Part shown: positions 8,396 through 16,769 of the stretch, piece by piece
Position numbering within the stretch: the first letter of the stretch is position 1
How the letters are laid out: each line of letters starts with the position of its first letter
DNA from: UBA10649 sp965227045
GTDB taxonomy: Bacteria > Actinomycetota > Actinomycetes > S36-B12
Direction of reading: 5' to 3'
Length of the DNA stretch: 64,000 bases
Assembly: GCA_965227045.1 (NCBI GenBank)
Contig: OZ245718.1
Span: 2,666,001 to 2,730,000 of the forward strand
Made by a program: the position numbers and the translations under genes
Notes under the pieces: model-generated
Database searches by the model: none
Told to the model about the DNA's origin: nothing
The model's input: the letters and a program-made list of their open reading frames with translations, nothing else

Positions 8396-8431
8396 GAAAA
8401 CGTTATGTCTATCGATATCGATAACGTTTTC
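8396..8431. promoter_or_regulatory. double LacI-type operator between the binding-protein gene and its regulator
   Basis: An exact 11-bp inverted repeat, GAAAACGTTAT at 8396-8406 and ATAACGTTTTC at 8421-8431, is separated by 14 bases that include the palindrome ATCGATATCGAT (8411-8422). Each arm contains the self-complementary core AACGTT (8399-8404 and 8423-8428), 24 bases apart. LacI-family proteins bind palindromes with a central CpG, so this looks like two adjacent operators controlling both divergent genes. Confidence 0.7.
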
Positions 8432-8459
8432 GTAACATGGAGATCAGTAGGATCTCGGC

Positions 8460-9461
8460 GTGGAGTTCAGTCCCCGGGTAAAGATGTCCGACGTCGCTCG
8501 TACGGCCGGCGTCTCGGTCGCGACCGTGTCCAAGGTGGTCAATGGCCGGTACGGGGTGTCGCAATCGACCGCTGTCCGGGTGCAGGAGGTCATCGACACG
8601 CTCGGCTACGAGGCCAGCCTCGGCGCCCAGAGCCTGCGCAGTCATCGCACCAACGTGCTGGGCGTCCTCGTCGCGGAGTTCGAGCCGTTCTCCACCGAGC
8701 TCCTCAAGGGCATGTCGGCTGCGCTGAGCGCCACCGGCTACGAGTTGCTCGCCTATGCTGGCGGCGGGCGCGGTGCCGAGGTGGGCTGGGAGCGCAAGTA
8801 CCTGTCTCGACTCTCGGGCACGCTGATCGACGGTGCGGTCATCGTCACCCCGACCGTCCTGGATGCCAACTACGGGATTCCCGTCGTGGCCGTCGATCCG
8901 CACACCGGCCCCTCGGGCCTGCCCACCGTGGACTCCGACAGCTTCGCGGGCGCCATGCTCGCCACGCGCTACCTGCTCGACCTCGGCCACCGCCGCATTG
9001 GCTTTCTCGGCGGGCGACCCGACCTCGAGTCGGCACGACTGCGCGACGCCGGATTCCGGCAGGCGATGAAAGAGGCCGGGATCCCCGTCGATGAGTCCCT
9101 CGTCCGGCTGGGCGGCTACGCGAAGCAAAGGGCAGAGGGGCCGGCGCATGAGCTGCTTGCGCTCGCCAACCCGCCGACCGCTGTCTTCGCGGCGAATGAC
9201 CTGTCAGGCATCGCGATGATGGATGTGGCAATCGAACTTGGACTCTCGGTGCCCGATGACCTGTCGGTGATCGGATTCGACAACGTCCCCGAGTCGGCCC
9301 TGTCCTCCCCGACGCTGACGACCATCAGTCAGCCGCTGCAGCAGATGGGCGCGGAAGCGTTGCGCCTGCTCGTCGACGTGATCGATGGCGTGGATCGCGA
9401 CACGCACGTCCGCCTGCCGACGGCGCTCGTCGAGCGAGCAAGTTGTCGGGCCGTTAGCTAG
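8460..9461 (+). CDS. LacI-family transcriptional regulator
   Basis: A 333-residue sugar-responsive repressor. The N-terminal helix-turn-helix (MSDVARTAGVSVATVSKVVN, residues 9-28) and hinge precede a periplasmic-binding-protein-like effector domain (about 66-330, with DLGHRRIGFLGG and VIGFDNVPESALSSPTLTTI). Start GTG at 8460, eight bases after AGTAGG; an in-frame ATG at 8484 is a less likely alternative. It is divergent from the xylo-oligosaccharide import operon and shares its intergenic operators, so it very probably represses that operon and itself until a xylose-type inducer binds. BxlR in Streptomyces is the functional parallel. Confidence 0.93.
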   Translation: MEFSPRVKMSDVARTAGVSVATVSKVVNGRYGVSQSTAVRVQEVIDTLGYEASLGAQSLRSHRTNVLGVLVAEFEPFSTELLKGMSAALSATGYELLAYAGGGRGAEVGWERKYLSRLSGTLIDGAVIVTPTVLDANYGIPVVAVDPHTGPSGLPTVDSDSFAGAMLATRYLLDLGHRRIGFLGGRPDLESARLRDAGFRQAMKEAGIPVDESLVRLGGYAKQRAEGPAHELLALANPPTAVFAANDLSGIAMMDVAIELGLSVPDDLSVIGFDNVPESALSSPTLTTISQPLQQMGAEALRLLVDVIDGVDRDTHVRLPTALVERASCRAVS

Positions 9462-9518
9462 GGCGTCACCTGTGCTTTGCGAATACGCTGTCGGGAATCG
9501 CCGACCACGGAGGAAGCC

Positions 9519-9935
9519 ATGAGCGAGTACAACGACTGGAACACCAAGGTCATCGAGGAGTTCCGCGCCAATGGCGGCAAGGTTGGCGGACAGTTCGAGG
9601 GCGCTCCACTGCTGCTTCTCCACACGACGGGCGCGAAGTCGGGCCTGGAGCGCGTGAGCCCGATGATGTATCGCCAGGAGGACGGGCGGTTGTTCGTCTT
9701 CGCTTCGAAGGCGGGAGCCGACACCGATCCGGACTGGTACCGCAATCTTCAGAAGACTCCGGTCGTCACGGTGGAGTTGGGAACCGAGACCTTCGGCGCG
9801 ACCGCCAGCACATTGCCCGAGGACGAGCGAGCGCGTGTGTACGCCAATCAAGCCGCGGTATTTCCCGGGTTCGGCGAGTACCAGGCCAAGACAACGCGGG
9901 TCATCCCCGTGGTCGAACTGATTCGCGAGGGATAG
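9519..9935 (+). CDS. deazaflavin (F420)-dependent nitroreductase-like protein
   Basis: A 138-residue member of the nitroreductase/Ddn family with a split-barrel fold, common in mycobacteria and other actinobacteria. The conserved GAPLLLLHTTGAKSGLERV and DPDWYRNLQKTPVVTVE segments are those of the family, whose members bind F420H2 and reduce quinones or nitro compounds. Start ATG at 9519, six bases after GGAGG; an upstream in-frame start at 9477 would add 14 residues before the Shine-Dalgarno and is rejected. It stands alone between the LacI gene and the riboswitch. Cofactor is inferred from the family; substrate is unknown. Confidence 0.85.
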   Translation: MSEYNDWNTKVIEEFRANGGKVGGQFEGAPLLLLHTTGAKSGLERVSPMMYRQEDGRLFVFASKAGADTDPDWYRNLQKTPVVTVELGTETFGATASTLPEDERARVYANQAAVFPGFGEYQAKTTRVIPVVELIREG

Positions 9936-9965
9936 TCCCTGCGACACGCCCACAATATGTAGATG

Positions 9966-9994
9966 TTGAACATCGCACTGGCACTAGATATGGT
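9966..9994 (+). promoter_or_regulatory. candidate promoter of the riboswitch-nrdAB transcript
   Basis: TTGAAC (9966-9971) and TATGGT (9989-9994) are spaced by 17 bases. The predicted start point near 10001 lies just before the first aptamer helix at 10005, which is where the transcript of a riboswitch-controlled gene should begin. Confidence 0.5.
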
Positions 9995-10004
9995 GTGCGA
10001 CGTA

Positions 10005-10192
10005 GCTGGTTCGGCCCGTCATCCAGAGGGGTCGGCGTAAGAGGGAACCTGGTGTGAATCCGGGACTGCCCCGCAGCGGTGAACGGGAACGACAGCCGTC
10101 ATTAAGCACTGGACGCGATCTGCGTCTGGGAAGCGACGGCCGGTAGGAGACCACCTCGGTGGTCGTGCCCGCGAGTCCGAAGACCTGCCAGC
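10005..10192 (+). ncRNA. cobalamin (B12) riboswitch
   Basis: A cis-acting adenosylcobalamin-sensing RNA. The conserved core AGAGGGAACCTGGTG, the CCGGGACTGCCCCGCA segment and the 3' B12 box AGTCCGAAGACCTGCC are all present in the right order. The closing helix pairs GCTGG at 10005-10009 with CCAGC at 10188-10192. It lies in the leader of nrdA, 151 bases before the start codon. In Streptomyces a riboswitch of this class shuts down class Ia nrdAB when B12 is available, so that the B12-dependent class II reductase is used instead; the same logic is inferred here. Confidence 0.93.
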
Positions 10193-10196
10193 GCCT

Positions 10197-10336
10197 CACG
10201 TGCACCGCACGTGGGTGGTTCGCGGCCTTCGTGGGAGAGGCTAGGCGACGCGCACTTTTTCGACGAACGTCGAGTTGCTGCCGCCACCTCCTCCTTTGTG
10301 ATTGCTGCGGACCGTCAGGCCCGCGCTCACGAGGAG
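10197..10336 (+). promoter_or_regulatory. putative riboswitch expression platform (hairpin, anti-SD and SD)
   Basis: After the aptamer a 7-bp hairpin pairs 10197-10203 with 10207-10213 over a three-base loop. It lacks a T-run, arguing against simple termination. Further on, CTCCTC at 10288-10293 is exactly complementary to GAGGAG at 10331-10336, the Shine-Dalgarno of nrdA. A purine-rich stretch at 10231-10240 could compete for the CU-rich segment. This suggests control of translation by SD sequestration, which is an inference from pairing alone. No coding sequence was seen between 9936 and 10343. Confidence 0.45.
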
Positions 10337-10343
10337 AGAGCCA

Positions 10344-12731
10344 GTGACCACCGATCTGCAGACCGAAACCGATACCGCCGTCTCGACTGCCCGACGACCC
10401 ATGCAGGTTCGCAAGCGCAACGGCGACCTGGAACCCGTGGACGTGAACAAGATCGTGCGCGCCGTCGAGCGCTGCGCGATCGACCTCGTCGACGTCGACC
10501 CGCTTCGCGTGGCGACCCGAACCATCAGTGGACTGTTCGACGGCGCGACGACAGTCGAACTCGACCGCCTGTCGATCCAGACCGCGGCGGAACTGGTGGG
10601 CGAGGAGCCGCAGTACTCGCAACTCGCAGCGCGCCTTCTGGCCGGCTTGATCGACAAGGAGGTACGCGGCCAGGGAGTCGCATCGTTCAGCCAGAGCGTT
10701 GCGATGGGACATCGAGAAGGATTGATTGGAGACCAGACCGCGCAGTTCGTCGCCGCGAACGCGCGCAAGCTCGATGATGCCGTCGACTCGGCGTGGGACA
10801 GGCGGTTCGAGTACTTCGGCCTGCGCACCGTCTATGACCGGTACCTCCTGCGGCATCCGTCCGGCCGCCTCGTGGTCGAGACGCCGCAGTACTGGCTGCT
10901 GCGCGTCGCGTGCGGGTTGTCCACCAGTCCTGCCGAGGCAATCACGTTCTACCAATTGATGGCCTCGCTCGCGTATCTGCCCAGCTCTCCGACGCTGTTC
11001 AACTCCGGCACGCGTCACTCGCAGATGTCGTCGTGCTACCTGCTCGACTCCCCTCGCGACGAACTGGACAGCATCTACGACCGGTACTCGCAGATTGCCC
11101 GGCTGTCGAAGTACGCGGGCGGAATCGGTGTCTCGTGGTCGCGCATTCGCGGACGCGGCGCACTGATTCGTGGCACCAACGGCCACTCCAACGGCATCAT
11201 CCCGTGGCTTCGCACGCTCGATTCGTCGGTGGCGGCTGTGAATCAGGGTGGAAGGCGCAAGGGCGCGGCGTGCGTCTACCTCGAGCCGTGGCATCCGGAC
11301 GTCGAGGAGTTCCTCGAGCTGCGCGACAACACCGGCGAGGATGCGCGGCGGACGCACAATCTCAATCTTGCGAACTGGGTCCCCGATGAGTTCATGCGTC
11401 GAGTCGAGGCTGACGAGCCCTGGTCCCTCATCGATCCGTCCGTCGCGCCTGAGCTCGTCGACCTGTGGGGTGATCGATTCACCGAGGCTTATGCGCAGCA
11501 CGAGCGTGAGGGTCATGCGGTGAAGACGATCCCGGCGCGTGAGCTGTACAGCCGGATGATGCGAACGCTGGCGCAGACCGGTAACGGCTGGATGACGTTC
11601 AAGGATGCGTCGAACAGGTCGTGCAACCAGACGGCCGAGTCAGCCAACGTCGTTCACCTGTCGAACCTGTGCACCGAGATCATCGAGGTCTCGAGCGACT
11701 CCGAGACGGCGGTGTGCAATCTGGGTTCGGTCAATCTCGCGGCGCATGTCGACCTGTCGGGCGGAACCGTCGACTGGGAGCGACTTCGTGCGACGGTGCG
11801 CACTGCCTTGACCTTCCTCGATCGGGTGATCGACATCAACTACTACCCCACAGAACAGGCGGCGGCGAGCAACCCGAGGTGGCGACCGGTAGGGCTCGGG
11901 GTGATGGGACTGCAGGATGTGTTCTTCGCCCTTGGCCTGCCCTTCGACTCCGATGAGGCACTGCAGTTGTCGAGCACGATCTCCGAGGAGATCTACCTGA
12001 CCGCTCTCGAGACGTCGTGCGCGCTCGCGGAGCGGTCGGGGCCGCACCCTGCCTACTCGCAGACGCGGGCGTCCCGCGGGCAGTTGCATCTGGACCACTA
12101 CGACGTGTCGACGTCGCAACCGGATCGCTGGGCCGAACTGCGCTCGCGCATTGAGACGCACGGCCTGCGGAACTCGCTCTTGATCGCGATTGCGCCGACA
12201 GCGACGATCGCGAGCATCGCTGGCTGCTACGAGTGCATCGAGCCGCAGGTGTCCAATGTCTTCAAGCGGGAGACACTGTCCGGCGAGTTCCTGCAGATCA
12301 ACTCCGCGCTCGTGCGCGTTCTGAAGAAGCGCGCGCTGTGGACCGATGAGACTCGCGCGTCGATCAAGCGCGACGACGGCTCGGTCCAAGGACTGGCAGG
12401 CCTTCCCGACGAAGTCCGGCTGTTGTTCCGCACGGCCTGGGAGCTCCCGCAGAAGGCGCTGATCGACATGGCTGCAGCTCGTCAACCGTTCATCGACCAG
12501 AGCCAGTCGCTGAACCTGTTCATGGCGGCGCCCACGATCGGCAAGCTCTCGTCGATGTACCTGCATGCATGGCGGCAGGGCCTGAAGACCACGTACTACC
12601 TGCGTTCGCGTCCGGCGACTCGCATCCAGCAGGCAACGGTGACTGCCACACCGGTCGACGTGGCAGTACCCGATGCCGACGCGATCGCCTGCTCGCTGGA
12701 GAACCCTGAGTCTTGCGAGGCGTGCCAGTGA
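10344..12731 (+). CDS. nrdA: class Ia ribonucleotide reductase, large subunit
   Basis: A 795-residue catalytic subunit that reduces ribonucleoside diphosphates to deoxy forms. An N-terminal ATP-cone (from MQVRKRNGDLEPVDVNKIV) gives allosteric activity control. Active-site cysteines are visible in SSCYLLDSPRD, SNLCTEIIEV (thiyl radical Cys with neighbouring Asn and Glu) and AVCNLGSVNL. The C-terminal redox pair is in SCEACQ at the end of the chain. Start GTG at 10344, seven bases after GAGGAG; the in-frame start at 10302 would lie before this site. Expression is predicted to fall when cobalamin binds the upstream riboswitch. nrdB follows with a 4-base overlap. Confidence 0.95.
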   Translation: MTTDLQTETDTAVSTARRPMQVRKRNGDLEPVDVNKIVRAVERCAIDLVDVDPLRVATRTISGLFDGATTVELDRLSIQTAAELVGEEPQYSQLAARLLAGLIDKEVRGQGVASFSQSVAMGHREGLIGDQTAQFVAANARKLDDAVDSAWDRRFEYFGLRTVYDRYLLRHPSGRLVVETPQYWLLRVACGLSTSPAEAITFYQLMASLAYLPSSPTLFNSGTRHSQMSSCYLLDSPRDELDSIYDRYSQIARLSKYAGGIGVSWSRIRGRGALIRGTNGHSNGIIPWLRTLDSSVAAVNQGGRRKGAACVYLEPWHPDVEEFLELRDNTGEDARRTHNLNLANWVPDEFMRRVEADEPWSLIDPSVAPELVDLWGDRFTEAYAQHEREGHAVKTIPARELYSRMMRTLAQTGNGWMTFKDASNRSCNQTAESANVVHLSNLCTEIIEVSSDSETAVCNLGSVNLAAHVDLSGGTVDWERLRATVRTALTFLDRVIDINYYPTEQAAASNPRWRPVGLGVMGLQDVFFALGLPFDSDEALQLSSTISEEIYLTALETSCALAERSGPHPAYSQTRASRGQLHLDHYDVSTSQPDRWAELRSRIETHGLRNSLLIAIAPTATIASIAGCYECIEPQVSNVFKRETLSGEFLQINSALVRVLKKRALWTDETRASIKRDDGSVQGLAGLPDEVRLLFRTAWELPQKALIDMAAARQPFIDQSQSLNLFMAAPTIGKLSSMYLHAWRQGLKTTYYLRSRPATRIQQATVTATPVDVAVPDADAIACSLENPESCEACQ

Positions 12732-13747
12732 CAACCCACGCGCCCACTCGCCTGCTGCTTGATCCCGGAATGGATCTCACTCTTCGACCGATGCGCTACC
12801 CGCACTTCTTCGATCGCTACAAGGACGCGATCAAGAACACGTGGACGGTAGAGGAGATCGATCTGCACTCCGATCTCGCCGATCTCGGGAAACTCACCGA
12901 AGCCGAACGCCACCTGGTCAACCGGCTGGTCGCGTTCTTCGCCACCGGGGACACGATCGTCGCGAACAACCTCGTGCTGAACCTGTACCAGCACATCAAC
13001 GCACCCGAGGCCCGCCTGTACCTGTCGCGTCAGCTGTTCGAGGAGGCCGTGCACGTCCAGTTCTACCTGAACCTGCTCGACACCTACCTACCCGACGAGG
13101 TCGAGCGGATGAAGGCTTTCGATGCGGTCGAGAGCATCCCGTCGATCAGGCGGAAGGCTGAGTTCTGCTTCCGCTGGATCGACTCGCTCGATCGGATGAA
13201 GCGCGTGGAGTCGCAGTCGGACCGCAGGGCATTCCTGCTCAACCTCATCTGCTTCGCGGCGTGCATCGAGGGCCTGTTCTTCTACGGGGCGTTCGCGTAC
13301 GTGTACTTCCTGCGCTCGCGAGGTCTCCTGCATGGACTGGCTTCGGGAACCAACTGGGTCTTCCGTGACGAGTCGATGCACATGGCATTCGCCTTCGACG
13401 TCGTCGACACCGCGCGCCAGGAGGAGCCGGAACTGTTCGACGACGAGCTCCGGGCACAGGTTCGCGTCATGCTCGACGAGGCGGTCGAGTGCGAGGCCGC
13501 ATTCGCGGTCGACCTGCTGGGCCGCGGCGTCGCCGGCATGTCGGCGACGGACATGCGCCAGTACCTCGAGCATGTCGCCGACCGTCGCCTGGCTCAACTG
13601 GGAATGGAGCCGGTCTACGGCAGCGTCAACCCGTTCGCGTTCATGGACCTTCAGGACGTCCAGGAACTGTCGAACTTCTTCGAGCGTCGGGTCAGCGCCT
13701 ACCAGGTTGCCGTTGGCGGCGACTTCTCCCTCGATGAGCCGTTCTGA
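12728..13747 (+). CDS. nrdB: class Ia ribonucleotide reductase, small (radical) subunit
   Basis: A 339-residue subunit that holds the dinuclear metal site and stable tyrosyl radical. FEEAVHVQFYLNLLDTYL has the ligand motif ExxH followed four residues later by a Tyr, the position of the radical tyrosine in E. coli NrdB. Later ligands are in CIEGLFFYGAF and DESMHMAFAFD. Start GTG at 12728 overlaps the nrdA stop (GTGA) and has GCGAGG seven bases upstream, so the two subunits are translationally coupled. The MarR-type gene overlaps its 3' end. Confidence 0.95.
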   Translation: MTTHAPTRLLLDPGMDLTLRPMRYPHFFDRYKDAIKNTWTVEEIDLHSDLADLGKLTEAERHLVNRLVAFFATGDTIVANNLVLNLYQHINAPEARLYLSRQLFEEAVHVQFYLNLLDTYLPDEVERMKAFDAVESIPSIRRKAEFCFRWIDSLDRMKRVESQSDRRAFLLNLICFAACIEGLFFYGAFAYVYFLRSRGLLHGLASGTNWVFRDESMHMAFAFDVVDTARQEEPELFDDELRAQVRVMLDEAVECEAAFAVDLLGRGVAGMSATDMRQYLEHVADRRLAQLGMEPVYGSVNPFAFMDLQDVQELSNFFERRVSAYQVAVGGDFSLDEPF

Positions 13748-14225
13748 CCCGGTGGACGGCCTGCGCGAGCAGTGGGTGCGCAACGGATGGACTGCTTCGG
13801 CATCGGGAATGTCGACCGTCGTCTCCTTGTGCCGGGTCCAGCGGATCCTGCAAGCCAGGGTCGATATTGCGCTCAGGCCGTTCGACATGTCGTTCGCACG
13901 ATTCGAGATCCTGACCCTGCTGTCGTTCGCACCGACTGGAGCTGTCCCGATCACCAAGATCGGGGACCAGTTGCAGGTTCACCCGACAAGCATCTCGAGC
14001 GCGGTGAACAGGCTTGAGTCGTCCGCCTTCGTGCAACGGATCGCTCATCGGTCGGATAGGAGGATCGTCCTCGCATCGATCACGACTGCTGGTCGTGTCA
14101 TGGTGAAGGACGCCACGGCAGCGATCAACAGCGATGTCTTCGAGCAACTGGGTCTGGAGTCCGACGACGTGCACCGCCTGCTTGCTGTCCTGCGCAGCCT
14201 GCGCGCAAACGCAGGGGACTTCTAG
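13734..14225 (+). CDS. MarR-family transcriptional regulator
   Basis: A 163-residue winged-helix protein. The recognition region VHPTSISSAVNRLESSAFVQ is followed by the wing HRSDRRIVLASITTAGR, both characteristic of MarR proteins, which repress nearby genes until a small ligand binds. Start ATG at 13734 overlaps the end of nrdB by 14 bases; GTG at 13752 is an alternative. No good Shine-Dalgarno precedes either, so translation may depend on nrdB. Being co-transcribed with nrdAB it would be under B12 control, which is unusual. It could regulate the convergent dehydratase or distant genes. Its stop TAG is one half of a CTAG shared with the dehydratase stop. Confidence 0.85.
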   Translation: MSRSDPVDGLREQWVRNGWTASASGMSTVVSLCRVQRILQARVDIALRPFDMSFARFEILTLLSFAPTGAVPITKIGDQLQVHPTSISSAVNRLESSAFVQRIAHRSDRRIVLASITTAGRVMVKDATAAINSDVFEQLGLESDDVHRLLAVLRSLRANAGDF

Positions 14226-15937
14226 TGTGACTCGCGGCTGACCTTCGAGCCCGAGCCGCCGAGCAGGAAGTCGAGGTCGGCACCGGTGTCCGCCTGCATC
14301 ACGTGGTCGACGTACAGGCGCTCCCAGCCGCGCGTCGGACTGGCGAACCCGTCCGTCGTCGCGCGGTTGACGGACCGCGTCGCCAGTTCGTCGTCGGTGA
14401 GATCGACGTCGAGCCGGCGAGTGGCGACATCGAGGACGATCATGTCGCCAGTCCGGATAAGTCCGAGAGGTCCGCCATCCGCCGCTTCGGGAGTGACGTG
14501 GAGCACGACGGTTCCGTAAGCGGTGCCGCTCATGCGTCCGTCGCAGATCCGGACCATGTCGCGCACGCCCTGCTCAAGCAGCTTCTTGGGAAGGGGCATG
14601 TTGGCGACCTCGGGCATTCCCGGATACCCCTTAGGTCCGCACCCGCGAAGCACCAGCACGGAGTCCGCATCCACGTCGAGAGTCGGGTCGTCGATGCGCG
14701 CGTGCATGTCCTCGATCGTGTCGAACACCACCGCGGGACCGCGATGCTGGAGCAGTCCGGGGGAGGCCGCTGCCGGCTTGATGATGGCGCCACGTGGCGC
14801 GAGGTTGCCTCGGAGTACGGCGATTCCGGCTTCGGCGATGATCGGCTCGCTTCGCGAGCGGATGACCTCGGCGTCCCAGATCGCCGCGTCGTCCAGGTAG
14901 TCGACCAGTGGGCGGCCGGTGACTGTCAGCGCCGTGGGATCGAGCAGGTCGCGGACCTCGCGTAGAACGGCGAGGAGCCCGCCTGCCCGATAGAGGTCGT
15001 CCATGAGGAACGTGCCAGCCGGTTGGAGGTTCACCAGCAAGGGCACGTTCGCGCCGATGCGATCGAAGTCGTCCAGCGTGAGATCGATGCCCAGTCGGCC
15101 CGCGATGGCCAGCAGGTGCACGACGGCATTCGTCGAGCCGCCGATCGCGGCGAGCGTGACGATCGCATTGTGGAAGGAGCCCTTGGTGAGGAACGTGCTC
15201 GGCCTGCGGTCGACCGCGATCAACTCGACTGCCAGTCGGCCGGTGTCGCGGGCTCCGACGAGCAGTCGGCTGTCGGGAGCGGGCGTTCCGGCGAGCCCGG
15301 GAAGGACGGTGCCCAGTGCCTCGGCAAGCAGCCCCATTGTCGACGCGGTGCCCATCGTGTTGCAGTGCCCGCGACTGCGGATCATGGCCGACTCCGAGCG
15401 CATGAATGCGTCCTGGGACAGCGTGCCTCCGCGAACCTCCTCGCTCAGACGCCACACGTCGGTACCGCATCCCAGCGGTGTGCCGCGGAATGTGCCGGTC
15501 AGCATGGGACCACCGGGAACGACAACGGCGGGAATATCGACGGATGCGGCTGCCATGAGCAGCGAGGGAATGGTCTTGTCGCAACCGCCGAGCAGCACCA
15601 CCGCGTCGATGGGGTTGGCGCGGAGCAACTCCTCAGTCGCCATCGCCGCCATGTTTCGCCACAGCATTGCTGTCGGCCGCACCTGAGTCTCGCCGAGGGA
15701 GACGACCGGCAGGTTGAGCGCGATGCCACCGGCCTCGTGGATTCCGTCGCGTACCGCTGCGGCGACCTCGTTGAGGTGCGAGTTGCACGGAGTCAGGTCC
15801 GACGCCGTATTGGCGATGGCGATATGCGGGCGCCCGCTGAACGCGTCCTCGGGCAGGCCTCGTCGCATCCACGCGCGATGGATGTAGGCGTTGCGATCGT
15901 CGCCGCCGTACCACTCGGAACTGCGCAGGTCAGCCAT
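14222..15937 (-). CDS. IlvD/Edd-family dehydratase, probable sugar-acid dehydratase
   Basis: A 571-residue Fe-S dehydratase. Three cluster ligands are visible in TPCNSH, GGCDKT and GHCNTMGT, and the catalytic serine region is DGRMSGTAYGTVVLHV. The enzyme removes water from 2,3-dihydroxy acids. The C-terminal HVTPEAADGGPLGLIRTGD resembles pentonate/hexonate (arabonate, xylonate) dehydratases more than valine-pathway IlvD. The neighbours (lactonase, FAH hydrolase, two dehydrogenases, IclR regulator) point the same way: dehydration of an aldonate to a 2-keto-3-deoxy acid. Start ATG at 15937 (MADLRSSEW); longer in-frame starts would run into the divergent iclR start. A role in branched-chain amino acid synthesis cannot be excluded. 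Confidence 0.88.
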   Translation of the reverse strand: MADLRSSEWYGGDDRNAYIHRAWMRRGLPEDAFSGRPHIAIANTASDLTPCNSHLNEVAAAVRDGIHEAGGIALNLPVVSLGETQVRPTAMLWRNMAAMATEELLRANPIDAVVLLGGCDKTIPSLLMAAASVDIPAVVVPGGPMLTGTFRGTPLGCGTDVWRLSEEVRGGTLSQDAFMRSESAMIRSRGHCNTMGTASTMGLLAEALGTVLPGLAGTPAPDSRLLVGARDTGRLAVELIAVDRRPSTFLTKGSFHNAIVTLAAIGGSTNAVVHLLAIAGRLGIDLTLDDFDRIGANVPLLVNLQPAGTFLMDDLYRAGGLLAVLREVRDLLDPTALTVTGRPLVDYLDDAAIWDAEVIRSRSEPIIAEAGIAVLRGNLAPRGAIIKPAAASPGLLQHRGPAVVFDTIEDMHARIDDPTLDVDADSVLVLRGCGPKGYPGMPEVANMPLPKKLLEQGVRDMVRICDGRMSGTAYGTVVLHVTPEAADGGPLGLIRTGDMIVLDVATRRLDVDLTDDELATRSVNRATTDGFASPTRGWERLYVDHVMQADTGADLDFLLGGSGSKVSRESH

Positions 15938-15980
15938 GGTGTTCCATTTCCCGAAACGGTGATCTAGCATTCGGAACAAG

Positions 15981-16769
15981 ATGGAGGCTACCGGAAGCAT
16001 CGCCGAGGTGGAGCGCCTTGTCGGTTCCGATCGCGTGCTCGCGGTACTCAAGGAACTCGCGCGCCACCCCGACGGCGTCGGACTGGACGGGCTGTCCCGG
16101 GCAGTGGGCAGCCCGAAGCCGACTGTCCACCGCGCCCTCGTCGCACTGCGCCGGGCCGGGCTTGCCGACCAGGACGCGCGCGGCCACTACGTGCTCGGCG
16201 ATGAGTTCCTTCGACTGGCGTTTGTCCATCACGAGGCTCGACCCGATCACACGCGCATCCTGCCGGTGCTGCGCGAGCTCGCGACCGGTTTCGGCGAGAC
16301 GGCGCACTACGCGATCCTCGATGGCCATTCCATCGTGTACCGATCGAAGGTGGATCCGCCGTCGGGTGCCGTGCGACTGACCTCGACGGTCGGCGGGCGC
16401 AATCCAGCGCACACGACGGCCGTCGGGAAGCTGCTGCTGGCGCATCGGCTGGCCAGCAGCGAGGCGGTCGAGGCCTGGGTGGGCGCAGCGCGGCTGGAGC
16501 GTCGCACCAGCAAGTCCAAGTGCAGCGCGCCCGAGCTGATCGCGGATCTTGAGGAGATCCGCGCGCGCGGGTTCAGCACCGACGACCAGGAGAACGAGGA
16601 GGGCGTGACCTGCATCGCCGTCCCCGTGTTCCTCGGCACCACGTCCGCGCCGTCCGGGGCCGTGAGCGTGAGCGCGCTCGCGTACCGCACGCCGCTGAGC
16701 GTGCTCGTCGCGGCAGCGCCACGCATTCGCGCGATCGTGGCGGGCCAGCCCGGGGAGCAATCGGCATGA
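15981..16769 (+). CDS. IclR-family transcriptional regulator
   Basis: A 262-residue regulator with an N-terminal winged helix (about 18-75; LSRAVGSPKPTVHRALVAL is the recognition region) and a C-terminal effector domain (about 90-255; GRNPAHTTAVGKLLLA is the conserved motif). IclR proteins typically regulate aromatic or sugar-acid degradation. Start ATG at 15981. It is divergent from the dehydratase and first in a five-gene run on the + strand with a 4-base overlap to the lactonase, so it is the likely local regulator of both directions. GTTCC at 15941-15945 and GGAAC at 15973-15977 form a loose inverted pair in the 43-base intergenic space. Confidence 0.9.
   Translation: MEATGSIAEVERLVGSDRVLAVLKELARHPDGVGLDGLSRAVGSPKPTVHRALVALRRAGLADQDARGHYVLGDEFLRLAFVHHEARPDHTRILPVLRELATGFGETAHYAILDGHSIVYRSKVDPPSGAVRLTSTVGGRNPAHTTAVGKLLLAHRLASSEAVEAWVGAARLERRTSKSKCSAPELIADLEEIRARGFSTDDQENEEGVTCIAVPVFLGTTSAPSGAVSVSALAYRTPLSVLVAAAPRIRAIVAGQPGEQSA

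Noticed and set aside
9984..11516. 510-residue minus-strand frame across the riboswitch and nrdA
   Set aside because: It is antisense to the aptamer and nrdA, with low-complexity Arg-rich translation.
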